NCBI RefSeq assembly: GCF_026130165.1
Contig: NZ_JAIHOM010000025.1
Coordinates: 1-49,963 of the forward strand
Source: Spirulina subsalsa FACHB-351
GTDB taxonomy: Bacteria; Cyanobacteriota; Cyanobacteriia; Cyanobacteriales; Spirulinaceae
Reading direction: 5' to 3'
Length of the DNA: 49,963 nucleotides
Shown: positions 8,822 through 17,649 of the stretch, piece after piece
Layout of the letters: each line of letters opens with the position of its first letter
How positions within the stretch are numbered: position 1 is the stretch's first letter
Translations under genes and position numbers: made by a program
The notes under the pieces: model-generated
Database searches by the model: none
Seen by the model: the letters and a program-made list of their open reading frames with translations, nothing else
What the model was told of the DNA's origin: nothing

Positions 8822-9706
8822 TTACAGGAGTTTGAGGTCGGTTAAAACGCTTTTCACTTTCCCTTCTAATTCTGGGGGAAGGTCAGTTAGGGGAGAACGG
8901 AGTCCCCCTACGTCCCACCCTTGGAGTTTTAAGGCGGCTTTGATGGGAATGGGATTGGTGGTACAGAATAGCACTTTAAAGAGGGGGAACAGTTCAACGT
9001 GAATGGCTTGGGCGGTTTGGGGTTGACCGGAGACAAAGGCCTCAATCATGGCTTTAATGCGATCGCCCACTAAATGACTGGCCACACTCACCACACCCGT
9101 CCCCCCAACGGCTAAGAGGGGTAAGGTGAGGGAATCATCCCCGGAGTAAATCAAGAATTCTGGGGGGGTCGCGACCCGAATTTGACTCACGAGGTCTAAA
9201 CTCCCACTGGCCTCTTTAATCGCCACAATATTCTCGATTTGGGCGAGTTCTGCCACGGTTTCCGGTTGTAAACTTTGTCCCGTCCGACCGGGGATGTTAT
9301 AGAGCATGAGGGGTAGATCGGGGCAAGCTTGGGCGATCGCCTTAAAATGGGCTAATAACCCCGCTTGGGGGGGTTTGTTGTAGTAAGGCACGACCTGTAA
9401 ACTGGCAGCCACGCCCAATTTAGCGGCTTTTTGACTCCGGGCGATCGCTTCATGGGTCGAATTAGACCCCGTTCCCACAATCACCTTGGCTTTCCCCCCG
9501 ATGGCCTTTTGAACCACTCGGAATAACTCTAACTCCTCTTCCTCCGACAACGTGGGAGACTCTCCCGTAGTCCCACAGACCACTAAACTCTCACTCCCTA
9601 AGTTCACGAGATGATCCGCTAACTTTTCCGCCAGACCATAGTTCACCGTCCCATCCGGCGAAAAGGGCGTAACCATCGCTGTAATAACTCGTCCGAACTC
9701 TACCAC
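8822..9706 (-). CDS. dapA: 4-hydroxy-tetrahydrodipicolinate synthase
   Basis: Condenses pyruvate with aspartate semialdehyde, the first committed step to diaminopimelate and lysine. The sequence has [10 protein letters not shown] (hydroxyl-relay Thr), YNIPGRTG (catalytic Tyr), AIKEASGSL (Schiff-base Lys) and [20 protein letters not shown]. Start choice: the frame is open to a TTG at 9766, but a TAGGAG lies 9 nt before a GTG at 9706. That start gives [15 protein letters not shown] and 294 residues, the usual family length and N-terminus. It lies directly downstream of asd, which makes its substrate, so the two form a pathway operon. Confidence 0.96.
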   Translation of the reverse strand: MVEFGRVITAMVTPFSPDGTVNYGLAEKLADHLVNLGSESLVVCGTTGESPTLSEEEELELFRVVQKAIGGKAKVIVGTGSNSTHEAIARSQKAAKLGVAASLQVVPYYNKPPQAGLLAHFKAIAQACPDLPLMLYNIPGRTGQSLQPETVAELAQIENIVAIKEASGSLDLVSQIRVATPPEFLIYSGDDSLTLPLLAVGGTGVVSVASHLVGDRIKAMIEAFVSGQPQTAQAIHVELFPLFKVLFCTTNPIPIKAALKLQGWDVGGLRSPLTDLPPELEGKVKSVLTDLKLL

Positions 9707-9769
9707 ACTGGAATCCACTCCTACCTTCACATCAAAATCGACTTCTCGCACCACTGCCCTGATCAAATC

Positions 9770-10813
9770 CTAGCAAGTGGCTAAATGCTGACCGGGTTTT
9801 AACCAGTCCTTCTCCAGCAATAACTCCGCAATTTGTACGGCATTTAAGGCCGCACCCTTGCGAATTTGATCCCCACATAACCACAACTCCAAACCACAGG
9901 CATGGGATAAATCTTGGCGAATGCGTCCCACCAAAACATCATCCTCTCCCGTCGCATCCATTGGCATGGGGAAATAATTTTGTTGCCAATCTTCCACCAA
10001 ACGCACCCCCGGCGCTTGGGCTATCACGTCCCGGGCTTTTTCCACCGAGAAAGGTTGACTAAACTCCAAATTCACCGCTTCTGAGTGGGCCCGCAACACC
10101 GGCACCCGCACACAGGTAGCACTCACCCGTAACTCGGGTTCCCCGAAAATCTTGCGGGTTTCATGGAGCATCTTCAACTCTTCCTCACAATACCCATTCT
10201 CCTTGAGCGGGGAATTGTGGGGAAACAGATTAAACGCCAAAGGATAGGGCAGAATTTCCGGTTGGGGAGCTTCCCCCCGCAAAATTGCCCCCGCTTGGGT
10301 TTTCACCTCCTCCATTGCCCTCGCACCGGCTCCACTGGCTGACTGGTAGGTAGCCACCACCACACGCTGAATGGGCTGCACTTGATGGAGGGGATAAATT
10401 GCCACCCCCAACAAAATCGTCGTACAGTTGGGATTCGCAATAATTCCCTGATGTTGAGCCGCCGCTTGGGGGTTAATTTCCGGCACCACTAACGGCACTT
10501 GGGGATCCATACGGAAGGCACTGGAGTTATCAATCACCACCGCCCCCGCCTCTACAGCCACCTTAGCCCAACGTTTAGACGTAGACCCTCCCGCAGAAGC
10601 CAACACCACATCCACCCCTTCAAAGGAGCTTTCTTGTACCGCTTCCACCGTTAGGGTTTCCCCTTGGAAAGAGATTTGCTGCCCTGCCGAACGTTCGGAA
10701 GCCAGCAACTTCAACGAGGCTAAGGGAAAGTGACGTTCTGCCAGTAGGGTCAAAAACTCACTGCCTACGGCTCCGGTTGCACCAAGAATGGCTACATGAA
10801 CTGGTTTTGACAA
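9770..10813 (-). CDS. asd: Aspartate-semialdehyde dehydrogenase
   Basis: Reduces aspartyl phosphate to aspartate semialdehyde, the branch point to lysine/peptidoglycan and threonine/methionine. The N-terminal NADP-binding loop GATGAVGSEF is followed by the active-site cysteine in NPNCTTI, with YQSASGAGARAMEE and RVPVLRAHSEAVNLEF further on. Start choice: the frame reaches a TTG at 10828, but a GGAGG overlaps those codons and lies 7-8 nt before a second TTG at 10813. The second TTG gives MSKPVHVAILGATGAVG, so I use it. It is the first gene of the asd-dapA pair, with rnj beyond. Confidence 0.96.
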   Translation of the reverse strand: MSKPVHVAILGATGAVGSEFLTLLAERHFPLASLKLLASERSAGQQISFQGETLTVEAVQESSFEGVDVVLASAGGSTSKRWAKVAVEAGAVVIDNSSAFRMDPQVPLVVPEINPQAAAQHQGIIANPNCTTILLGVAIYPLHQVQPIQRVVVATYQSASGAGARAMEEVKTQAGAILRGEAPQPEILPYPLAFNLFPHNSPLKENGYCEEELKMLHETRKIFGEPELRVSATCVRVPVLRAHSEAVNLEFSQPFSVEKARDVIAQAPGVRLVEDWQQNYFPMPMDATGEDDVLVGRIRQDLSHACGLELWLCGDQIRKGAALNAVQIAELLLEKDWLKPGQHLATC

Positions 10814-11540
10814 ATGATTATCCTCCAAAATTTACAGGGTAGGTAATTTGAGAGACTTTGTGCATAGACTTTGTGCGTATTTTGCTCAATTCGGGCTTTA
10901 ATAAGGCTTTACTTTATATTTTTTCCAATCAATTCAATTCTGCGGAACAGTTCCCCTCTGGTTCTGGGCTTGTTTTAGGTAACAGTTACAATAAACTTTA
11001 GAAATATAACTCTAAAATACTCAGTTTCTCAAGCATCCCCGGTCATTATTTTTTGATGATCGGGTTGGGGTGAGTTCCCATTCTAGTCTAGAACCAACAT
11101 TTTAGTTCAAATTCGTTGCCAGTGATTCATTGCCAGTGACTCGTTGCCAGTAATGTGACTCGTTGCCAGTAATTTATCCGTAAATACAAGGTGAGTCTGT
11201 ATCCTTGTCTAAACGAGGCAGATAGTCTAAGTAATTGTAACGCGCTTTGTACCAAATCGGTAAGTGGGGGGGTGAGTCATCAGTTATCAACTGTTGTTTA
11301 ATGATCAATGCTCAGGGGTCAACCTTTGAATTCCACATCAGGGAGAGATTCCTTAATGGGGAGATGAGGCAGCTTTTTGTCTCTCTAGAGAGTCGAAGGA
11401 TGGCGACTTGTGATAAGATCGCATTTGCTGTGCCAAGAGATTCCCCTATCTGCGTCTTGTTGAGTGGGGGGTGTATAAACAGTTTCACGTCACAGTTTCA
11501 AGTCATAGTTTCACTTCACTTGGTTGAACACGAGTTATCA
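10814..11540. other. Divergent asd/tig intergenic region
   Basis: 727 bp between two divergent operons. The tig frame stays open upstream to 11247, but that stretch has no conserved-looking protein and is best read as leader. The region should hold both promoters. Its only clear structure is the TTGCCAGT repeat cluster at 11113-11174. Confidence 0.5.
11113..11174. repeat. TTGCCAGT direct-repeat cluster
   Basis: Four copies of (T)CRTTGCCAGTRA in about 60 bp: two 14-bp spaced copies, then two more about 14 and 19 bp apart. It lies about 370 bp before the tig start and about 300 bp before asd. It could be an iterated protein-binding site or simple tandem slippage. Confidence 0.6.
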
Positions 11541-12950
11541 ATGAAAGTTACCCAGGAAAAGCTCCCCGAAAGTCAGATCGGCCTAGCCATTGAAATTCCC
11601 GCAGAAACGTCCAAACTGATGTATGAGCGGACAGTTAATGATCTTGCGCGTACTATTAAGCTTCCTGGGTTTCGCAAGGGGAAAATCCCGCGTCAAGTCT
11701 TGATTCAGCGTATAGGAGCCGAGCGTATCCGGGCGGAAGTGGTCGAAACCTTGATTCAGGATAGCTTGCAAAAGGCTTTAAAGCAAGAGAAAATTGACCC
11801 CCTTGGCAATTACCAGTTAGTCTCTGATATTAACGAACTGGTCAAGGCCTACCAACCCGGCGAAGCCCTTACTTTTACCGCTTCTGTAGATGTAAATCCT
11901 GAAGTCAAACTGGGTGAGTATACAGGTTTAAAGGTTCAAGCGGAAAAAATCGAATATAATCCCGCGAAGGTGGATGAGTTTTTAGAGGAGAAGCGGGCTG
12001 AACAAGCCATTTTAGCCCCTGTGGAAGGTCGTCCGGCCCAGGAGGGGGATGTAGCGATGGTGGATTATGAAGGTCGCATCCCTCAAGAGGGTGAGGCTGA
12101 AGATATCTTGATTGAGGGGGCAGCAGCGACGGATTTCCAAATGGAGTTAACCTCCGGTCAGTTTTTGGATGATCTGGTCAATGGCATTAAGGGGATGAAT
12201 GTGGGGGAAACCAAAGAGATTCCTGTAGATTTTCCCGAAAACTATGCCCGCGAGGATTTAGCCGGGGTTTCAACAAGGTTTACTGTCACCCTGAAGGAAT
12301 TGAAGGAGAAAGAACTTCCCGAACTCGATGATGATTTTGCCGAGGAGATCAGCGAGTTTTCTACGGTGGCGGAATTACGGGAGCATCTGGAAAAACGCTA
12401 TCAAAACGAGGCCGAAGAAGCCACCAACGCTAACATTGAGGAAGCTTTAGTTGAGGCGTTGTTAGAGGTGGTTGAGGTAGATTTACCCAAAACCTTAGTT
12501 AGCCAGGAAGTCGATGCCCTGCTGCAACAGACGGCTATGCGCATGAGTCAGTATGGGGTTGATGTGCGCAGTTTGTTCACTCAGGAGATGATCCCCCAGT
12601 TGCGGGAAAATTCTCGCCCAGAAGCGATTAAACGGCTAAGTACCTCCTTAGCGCTGGCGGAAATTGCGAAACAAGAGGGGCTAACACCGGATGAGCAGAA
12701 GGTCAATGAACGAGTTCAAGAAGTCTTAACGCAACTGAAGGATCGTCAGGAGGTTGATCCGTCAAAGTTACGGGAGTTTGTGGTGGATGAGTTGCTGCAA
12801 AATCAAGCCATTGACTGGTTAAAGGAAAAGGCGGTGGTTGATCTCGTGCCGGAGGGGACGTTATCTCAGCCCGAGGAGGAAGAAGTAGAGGAACAAGCAG
12901 AGGAAGCGGCATCGGAAGCTACGGTTGATGTGGAAGCGACGGCCGAATAA
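11541..12950 (+). CDS. tig: Trigger factor, ribosome-associated chaperone/PPIase
   Basis: Binds the ribosome exit tunnel and shields nascent chains. The N-terminal ribosome-binding domain has the signature GFRKGKIPRQV at about residues 47-57. The FKBP-type peptidyl-prolyl isomerase domain spans about 160-245 (GDVAMVDYEG, then FPENYAREDLAG). The rest is the helical chaperone domain, ending in an acidic Glu/Ala-rich tail (EEEVEEQAEEAASEA). 469 residues from the ATG at 11541, where MKVTQEKLPESQIGLAIEI matches the family N-terminus. The frame is open further upstream but that part does not look coding. It lies upstream of clpP2-clpX, the common cyanobacterial order, joining folding and proteolysis. 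Confidence 0.96.
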   Translation: MKVTQEKLPESQIGLAIEIPAETSKLMYERTVNDLARTIKLPGFRKGKIPRQVLIQRIGAERIRAEVVETLIQDSLQKALKQEKIDPLGNYQLVSDINELVKAYQPGEALTFTASVDVNPEVKLGEYTGLKVQAEKIEYNPAKVDEFLEEKRAEQAILAPVEGRPAQEGDVAMVDYEGRIPQEGEAEDILIEGAAATDFQMELTSGQFLDDLVNGIKGMNVGETKEIPVDFPENYAREDLAGVSTRFTVTLKELKEKELPELDDDFAEEISEFSTVAELREHLEKRYQNEAEEATNANIEEALVEALLEVVEVDLPKTLVSQEVDALLQQTAMRMSQYGVDVRSLFTQEMIPQLRENSRPEAIKRLSTSLALAEIAKQEGLTPDEQKVNERVQEVLTQLKDRQEVDPSKLREFVVDELLQNQAIDWLKEKAVVDLVPEGTLSQPEEEEVEEQAEEAASEATVDVEATAE

Positions 12951-13055
12951 GTGACATCCTCCCGACGCCGACCGCTTAGGCGGTACGGCGCGGGCTTCTC
13001 CTCTGGGTTGCTCCAGCTTCGCCTTTGCTCGAAAAGGTCGGGCAGAATCCCCCAT
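12951..13055 (-). mobile_element. IS605-type right-end / omega-RNA-like remnant
   Basis: Immediately after the tig stop. Read on the minus strand it has GAAGCTGGAGCAACCC, then GAGAAGCCCGCGCCG, a CCGCC/GGCGG-type hairpin with loop, then CGTCGGGAGGATGTCAC. This arrangement is characteristic of the 3' ends of tnpB-bearing IS200/IS605 elements, where the structured RNA scaffold overlaps the tnpB 3' end. The minus-strand frame upstream encodes a plausible short tnpB C-terminal scrap (GDSARPFRAKAKLEQPR), but no tnpB body is present. I judge it a decayed right end. The family comparison is from memory. Confidence 0.6.
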
Positions 13056-13303
13056 CCTTTTCAGTGTGACTGTCCCTGTTGGGCAAATCTTAGAGAGTCT
13101 CGGTCTGTTTAGAGTGAAGCTGGTTAAGATCAAGGATGAGTTGCCCCATTTGTGTAAAAGTCTCCCCTGTTCTGGGGAATTAAGGCATAATGGAGGAAGG
13201 GGGGAATAATAGAGTTAACAAGCATTCAAATTCAGATTTTCTGATTGTTCTTTAATCTGTTTATTCTTCAACCCATTTAGTTCTCAGGCTAAGAAGCTTT
13301 GTT

Positions 13304-14074
13304 ATGATTCAATCGCGATCGCCCGACTACTCACCTAAAAGTCATTTTATTCATGATTACTGCTCTTTGGGCAACAGCGCATCTAGCCCGGTTAATTCTA
13401 GTTTGAATAGTTCCCGGCGTTCTAGTGCTGTAATCCCTAGTGCTGTAATCCCTAGTGCTGTAATCCCCATTGTCATTGAGCAATCGGGGATGGGCGAACG
13501 GGCTTTTGATATTTATTCCCGTCTGCTGCGAGAACGGATTATCTTTTTAGGGACGGCGGTGGATGATGCGATCGCCGATTCTGTCGTAGCCCAACTGCTC
13601 TGTCTTGATGCAGAAGACCCAGACAAGGACATTCAACTCTACATTAACTCCCCCGGGGGTTCAGTGTACGCCGGAATGGCCATCTACGACACCATGCAGC
13701 AGGTGCGGCCTGATGTTGTAACCATTTGTTATGGACTAGCCGCCAGTATGGGGGCGTTTTTGCTTTCAGGGGGGACAAAGGGAAAACGTCTTGCCCTACC
13801 CAGTTCGCGGATTATGATTCATCAACCCCTCGGAGGCGCCCAAGGACAGGCCGTAGATATAGAAATTCAAGCCAAAGAAATTCTCTATATCAAAAACCAA
13901 CTGAACGAAATGCTCGCGAGTCACACAGGTCAACCCTTAGAAAAAATTGCCGTTGACACAGACCGCGACTTCTTTATGTCCGCACAAGAAGCCAAAAATT
14001 ACGGTCTGATTGACCAAGTAATCACTAAACCCGGACTTCCTCAAATTGAAGTCCCCTTAACTGCAATCCAATAA
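13304..14074 (+). CDS. clpP: ATP-dependent Clp protease proteolytic subunit ClpP2
   Basis: The serine protease ring subunit that partners ClpX. Conserved core from about residue 55: [40 protein letters not shown], the catalytic Ser in [11 protein letters not shown], the catalytic His in [10 protein letters not shown], and the catalytic Asp later in the [12 protein letters not shown] region. The 256-residue length includes an N-terminal extension of about 55 residues not needed for the fold. The extension contains SAVIP three times, from a perfect 15-bp tandem repeat. An ATG at 13304 is used. A 9-bp gap to clpX shows co-transcription. Confidence 0.95.
   Translation: MIQSRSPDYSPKSHFIHDYCSLGNSASSPVNSSLNSSRRSSAVIPSAVIPSAVIPIVIEQSGMGERAFDIYSRLLRERIIFLGTAVDDAIADSVVAQLLCLDAEDPDKDIQLYINSPGGSVYAGMAIYDTMQQVRPDVVTICYGLAASMGAFLLSGGTKGKRLALPSSRIMIHQPLGGAQGQAVDIEIQAKEILYIKNQLNEMLASHTGQPLEKIAVDTDRDFFMSAQEAKNYGLIDQVITKPGLPQIEVPLTAIQ
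13422..13466 (+). repeat. Three 15-bp tandem repeats in the clpP2 5' end
   Basis: CTAGTGCTGTAATCC occurs at 13422, 13437 and 13452 without mismatch. It encodes SAVIP three times just before the conserved ClpP core. Confidence 0.9.
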
Positions 14075-14083
14075 GAGGTAGAT

Positions 14084-15436
14084 ATGCCGAAGTACGACTC
14101 CCATCTAAAGTGTTCATTCTGTGGCAAATCTCAAGAGCAAGTCCGCAAGCTCATAGCCGGGCCAGGAGTTTACATTTGTGACGAATGCGTAGAGCTATGT
14201 AATGAGATTTTAGATGAGGAGTTGATTGATTCGTCAAGTCCAGCCCCTCAACCCGTGGCCACCCGGGAAGAACAACCCCCCAAACGTCGGGTTCATGCGG
14301 ATCGTTTCTCTTTCAGTCAGATTCCCAAACCCACAGAAATCAAAAAATATTTAGATGAGCATGTCATCGGACAGGATGAAGCCAAGAAAGTTTTATCTGT
14401 TGCCGTTTATAACCACTACAAACGCCTGAGTTTTGTCCAGTCCAAAAATAATAATGGTGGTAAAGGCGGGTTAGATGACAATATTGAGCTACAAAAATCC
14501 AATATTCTCTTAATCGGCCCCACCGGTTCCGGGAAAACCCTGCTAGCTCAAACCTTAGCCAAAATCCTTGATGTTCCCTTTGCCGTAGCCGATGCTACCA
14601 CCCTCACCGAAGCAGGTTATGTGGGGGAAGATGTAGAGAATATTCTACTGCGTCTGTTACAAGTGGCCGATTTAGACGTAGAAGAAGCCCAACGGGGCAT
14701 TATTTACATTGACGAAATTGATAAAATTGCCCGCAAGAGTGAAAACCCATCCATTACGCGGGATGTCTCAGGGGAAGGGGTACAACAAGCCCTCTTGAAG
14801 ATGTTAGAAGGCACTCTAGCCAATGTTCCCCCCCAAGGTGGACGGAAACACCCCTATCAAGACTGTATTCAAATCGACACCAGCAATATCTTGTTTATTT
14901 GTGGGGGCGCATTCGTTGGCTTAGAGAAAGTGGTAGAACAGCGCATTGGCAAGAAATCAATGGGTTTTGTGCGACCCGGAGATAACCAGCAGTCGAAGGA
15001 ACAGCGCACTGTAGATATTATGCCCTTCCTAGAGCCGCAGGATTTAGTGAAATTCGGCTTAATTCCAGAGTTTATCGGCCGGATGCCTGTGATGGCGACC
15101 TTGAATCCTTTGGACGAAGAGGCCTTAATGGAAATCCTGACCCAGCCACGCAATGCGTTAGTCAAGCAATATCAAAAACTGCTTTGGATGGACAATGTAC
15201 AGCTAGAATTCCGTCAAGATGCGGTCAGGGCGATCGCACAGGAAGCCTATCGCCGCAAAACTGGAGCGCGAGCCTTGCGGGGAATTGTGGAAGAATTAAT
15301 GCTAGAAGTCATGTATGAACTGCCCTCCCGGAAAGACGTGCGGCGCTGCTTAATCACCCCGGAAATGGTCGAAAAACGCTCAACGGCGGAACTGTTAGTT
15401 CACCCGTCCACCCTGCCTAAACCGGAATCCGCTTGA
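14084..15436 (+). CDS. clpX: ATP-dependent Clp protease ATP-binding subunit ClpX
   Basis: An AAA+ unfoldase that feeds tagged substrates to ClpP2. 450 residues. It has an N-terminal C4 zinc finger (CSFCGK, then CDECVELC; residues about 9-37), Walker [13 protein letters not shown] near 146, Walker [12 protein letters not shown] near 206, sensor regions and the [17 protein letters not shown] segment of the C-terminal small domain. The pore-loop context [16 protein letters not shown] is intact. AGAGGT precedes the ATG. It is the second gene of the clpP2-clpX operon, and the alpha/beta hydrolase gene follows 17 bp later. Confidence 0.97.
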   Translation: MPKYDSHLKCSFCGKSQEQVRKLIAGPGVYICDECVELCNEILDEELIDSSSPAPQPVATREEQPPKRRVHADRFSFSQIPKPTEIKKYLDEHVIGQDEAKKVLSVAVYNHYKRLSFVQSKNNNGGKGGLDDNIELQKSNILLIGPTGSGKTLLAQTLAKILDVPFAVADATTLTEAGYVGEDVENILLRLLQVADLDVEEAQRGIIYIDEIDKIARKSENPSITRDVSGEGVQQALLKMLEGTLANVPPQGGRKHPYQDCIQIDTSNILFICGGAFVGLEKVVEQRIGKKSMGFVRPGDNQQSKEQRTVDIMPFLEPQDLVKFGLIPEFIGRMPVMATLNPLDEEALMEILTQPRNALVKQYQKLLWMDNVQLEFRQDAVRAIAQEAYRRKTGARALRGIVEELMLEVMYELPSRKDVRRCLITPEMVEKRSTAELLVHPSTLPKPESA

Positions 15437-15453
15437 AAGGAGGATGAGCAAGG

Positions 15454-16365
15454 GTGCAGTTTAAAACCAGCCTCAGCGATAGAGAAACCGGATCTACAGA
15501 AACCGGAATTGTGAACCTAGGGGGAGTAGACCACTTTTATCAGTGGATTCGCTCCCCCGGCAGTGGGACAGAAAAACCCATCACCCACAAACCCGTTATG
15601 GTGTTTGTTCATGGTTGGGGCGGTTCGGCTCGTTACTGGGAAAGCACAGCCCGCGCCATTTGTCAAGACTTTGACTGCTTGCTCTACGATTTGCGCGGTT
15701 TTGCCCGTTCAGTCTTACCGAACACTGGAGTTGAGTCCTTGGGGAGTTATGAGTTAGGGGACTATGCCCAAGATTTAGGACTATTATTAGACCATTTTGG
15801 CTTAGAGCGGGTTTATTTAAACGGTCATTCCTTGGGCGCTTCCATTGCCGCTTTATTTGCGGGACAATTTCCCGAGCGGGTGGAACGTTTAATCCTCACT
15901 TGTAACGGCATTTTTGAATATAATGCCCTATCGTTTAAAGCCTTCCATTTGATCGGCGGATATGTGGTTAAATTCCGCTTTCCTTGGTTTTTGAGCGTTC
16001 CCTTGGCGGGGCGTTTGTTTATGGCGCGTTTTTTGCATCGTCCTTTACCGGATGCCATGAGTCGGGAGTTTTTAGAAGACTATTTAATGGCGGATGAAGC
16101 GGCGGCTGTCGGGACAATTTACACAGCAGTGAGTGAGCAGGCCGCGTTAGAAATGCCGCAAATTTTCGCTAATTTAGCCATCCCGACGTTATTAGTGTCA
16201 GGGGAAAAAGATATTATTATCCCAGCACAATTGGGGCGCAATGCGGCGGCGTTGAATGGCAGGATTGAGTATTTAGAAATTCCCCAGACGGCTCATTTCC
16301 CGATGTTGGAAGATGCGGGAGCGTATTTAACCGGAGTGCGGGCTTTTTTGCAGAGCGGAATCTAG
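15454..16365 (+). CDS. Alpha/beta-fold hydrolase
   Basis: 303 residues from a GTG at 15454, supported by a strong AAGGAGG about ten nt upstream. The oxyanion-hole motif is FVHGWGGSARYWEST near residue 50. The nucleophile elbow is GHSLGAS (Ser near 128), the acid is probably in LLVSGEKDIIIP and the catalytic His is in TAHFPMLED near the end. The family includes esterases, haloperoxidase-like enzymes and C-C hydrolases, so the substrate cannot be told. It starts 17 bp after clpX and is probably on the same transcript. There is no signal peptide, so it should be cytoplasmic. Confidence 0.9.
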   Translation: MQFKTSLSDRETGSTETGIVNLGGVDHFYQWIRSPGSGTEKPITHKPVMVFVHGWGGSARYWESTARAICQDFDCLLYDLRGFARSVLPNTGVESLGSYELGDYAQDLGLLLDHFGLERVYLNGHSLGASIAALFAGQFPERVERLILTCNGIFEYNALSFKAFHLIGGYVVKFRFPWFLSVPLAGRLFMARFLHRPLPDAMSREFLEDYLMADEAAAVGTIYTAVSEQAALEMPQIFANLAIPTLLVSGEKDIIIPAQLGRNAAALNGRIEYLEIPQTAHFPMLEDAGAYLTGVRAFLQSGI

Positions 16366-16461
16366 CTTAGACTGACCAAATTTCCTCCCCTTAACTCTTT
16401 GCGTTAAAGCGGCAAGGCTAGGTTATATTAATGCTTACGGGACATGAATTGATGAAGTATT

Positions 16462-17193
16462 ATGACCTACAGCTTAAGAATTGCCGATCTACCGGAAAGT
16501 GAGCGCCCCCGGGAACGTTTGCTAACTGTTGGAGCCAAAAACCTCCTGACGGCTGAACTCCTTGCCATTCTCCTCGGTACAGGTCAAGGCCCCGGCAAAC
16601 TTTCGGCTGTTGGTTTAGGACAGTACATCTTGCAAACGTTGGGGCAACATCAACGAGATCCCCTGGATGTTTTACGCAGTGTTTCTCCTCAAGAATTAAT
16701 GGATATTAATGGAGTGGGGCCGGCCAAAGCAACAGCGATTTTAGCAGCTATTGAACTAGGAAAACGAGCCTTTCAACTACGTCCGGCTCCCCGTGCTTTA
16801 ATTGATAGTCCCCAAGTGGCGGCCGACGCTCTGAGTCATGATTTAATGTGGCAAAATCAAGAACGTTTTGCTGTGTTATTGTTGGACAATAAAAACTGTT
16901 TAATTGGGACTCAAGTGATTACCATTGGCACGGCAACAGAAACCCTTGCCCATCCTCGGGATATTTTCCGGGAAGTGATTCGTCAAGGGGCGACTAAATT
17001 AATTATTGCCCATAATCATCCTTCGGGAAATTTAGAACCCAGTCATGCGGATTTAATCTTGACGGAGCAATTATTAAAATCGGCTCAATTACTGGATCTT
17101 CCTATTTTGGATCATTTAATTTTAGGAAATGGTAATTTTGCCAGTTTACGTCAAGTGAGTGATTTATGGACTCGCTATCCTCAAGGAGAATAG
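16462..17193 (+). CDS. radC: RadC family protein (JAB/MPN domain)
   Basis: 243 residues, full length for the family. An N-terminal helix-hairpin-helix-like part ([23 protein letters not shown], residues about 75-100) is followed by a JAB1/MPN metalloprotease-like domain. That domain has the conserved [17 protein letters not shown] motif near 178-195 with the His-x-His...Asp metal ligands. It was named for DNA repair, but the biochemical role is unsettled. ATG at 16462. It lies downstream of the hydrolase with a spacer of 96 bp and probably has its own promoter. It is convergent with the small gene at 17201-17395. Confidence 0.95.
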   Translation: MTYSLRIADLPESERPRERLLTVGAKNLLTAELLAILLGTGQGPGKLSAVGLGQYILQTLGQHQRDPLDVLRSVSPQELMDINGVGPAKATAILAAIELGKRAFQLRPAPRALIDSPQVAADALSHDLMWQNQERFAVLLLDNKNCLIGTQVITIGTATETLAHPRDIFREVIRQGATKLIIAHNHPSGNLEPSHADLILTEQLLKSAQLLDLPILDHLILGNGNFASLRQVSDLWTRYPQGE

Positions 17194-17200
17194 TTAGGGA

Positions 17201-17395
17201 TTAACGTCGTCTTTGAACGACACGATAACCTGTAACTACGCGATGACCATTGGGGAGATTCAGCCATTGCCATTCCACATCGCGATCGCCTTCTAACTCA
17301 ATGCCAAAAATCGAGGGCGGAATAGATGGATCCGTAGGAGGAGGTGCAGGAATAAAGCGGATACCCTCAGCAATTGCACTGGCACTAGGACTCAT
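17201..17395 (-). CDS. Small conserved-looking protein, 64 residues
   Basis: Begins MSPSASAIAEGIRFIPAPPP, has a proline-rich linker, then GIELEGDRDVEWQWLNLPNG and ends HRVVTGYRVVQRRR. The frame is open to a start at 17581, but the upstream part reads through repeat DNA of the neighbouring MITE, so the ATG at 17395 is preferred. The sharp change from simple repeat-like sequence to a balanced Trp/Asp/Arg-containing sequence at this Met supports it. No catalytic motif; function unknown. It is convergent with radC, with only 7 bp between the stops. Confidence 0.65.
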   Translation of the reverse strand: MSPSASAIAEGIRFIPAPPPTDPSIPPSIFGIELEGDRDVEWQWLNLPNGHRVVTGYRVVQRRR

Positions 17396-17494
17396 AACCT
17401 GTCTTCTACCTTGTGATGGATTAACAGCGCCCCCCCATTTTACCCCAAATACTTGACAGTTTGCCCAGAAATTGGTAAGCATTACAGAACTTAA

Positions 17495-17649
17495 CCTAAT
17501 TAGGGTCTGCTGAAAAAGCCCAACGCTAGACTCAACAAGGGAATAGGGAATAGGGAATAGGTAATAATTATCAATTGTCAATTGTCAATTATCAATTATC
17601 AATTCCCCTCTCCCCTGCTCCCCAAGTTATTCAGCAAGCCCTAATTAGG
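17495..17649. mobile_element. 155-bp MITE with complete terminal repeats
   Basis: The left end CCTAATTAGGGTCTGCTGAA and the inverted right end (read on the minus strand) CCTAATTAGGGCTTGCTGAA match in 18 of 20 positions. The inside is GGGAATA repeats, CAATTATC repeats and a CCCCTGCTC tract, with no ORF. The right end overlaps the cysS stop codon (17645-17647). Solo copies of the same end (AGGGCTTGCTGAATAA) occur at about 6577, 23586 (inverted) and 41167. It was probably mobilised by a transposase elsewhere. Confidence 0.75.

Noticed and set aside
11247-11540. 98-codon N-terminal extension of tig
   Set aside because: Not similar to any trigger factor N-terminus; the family start MKVTQEKL is at 11541.
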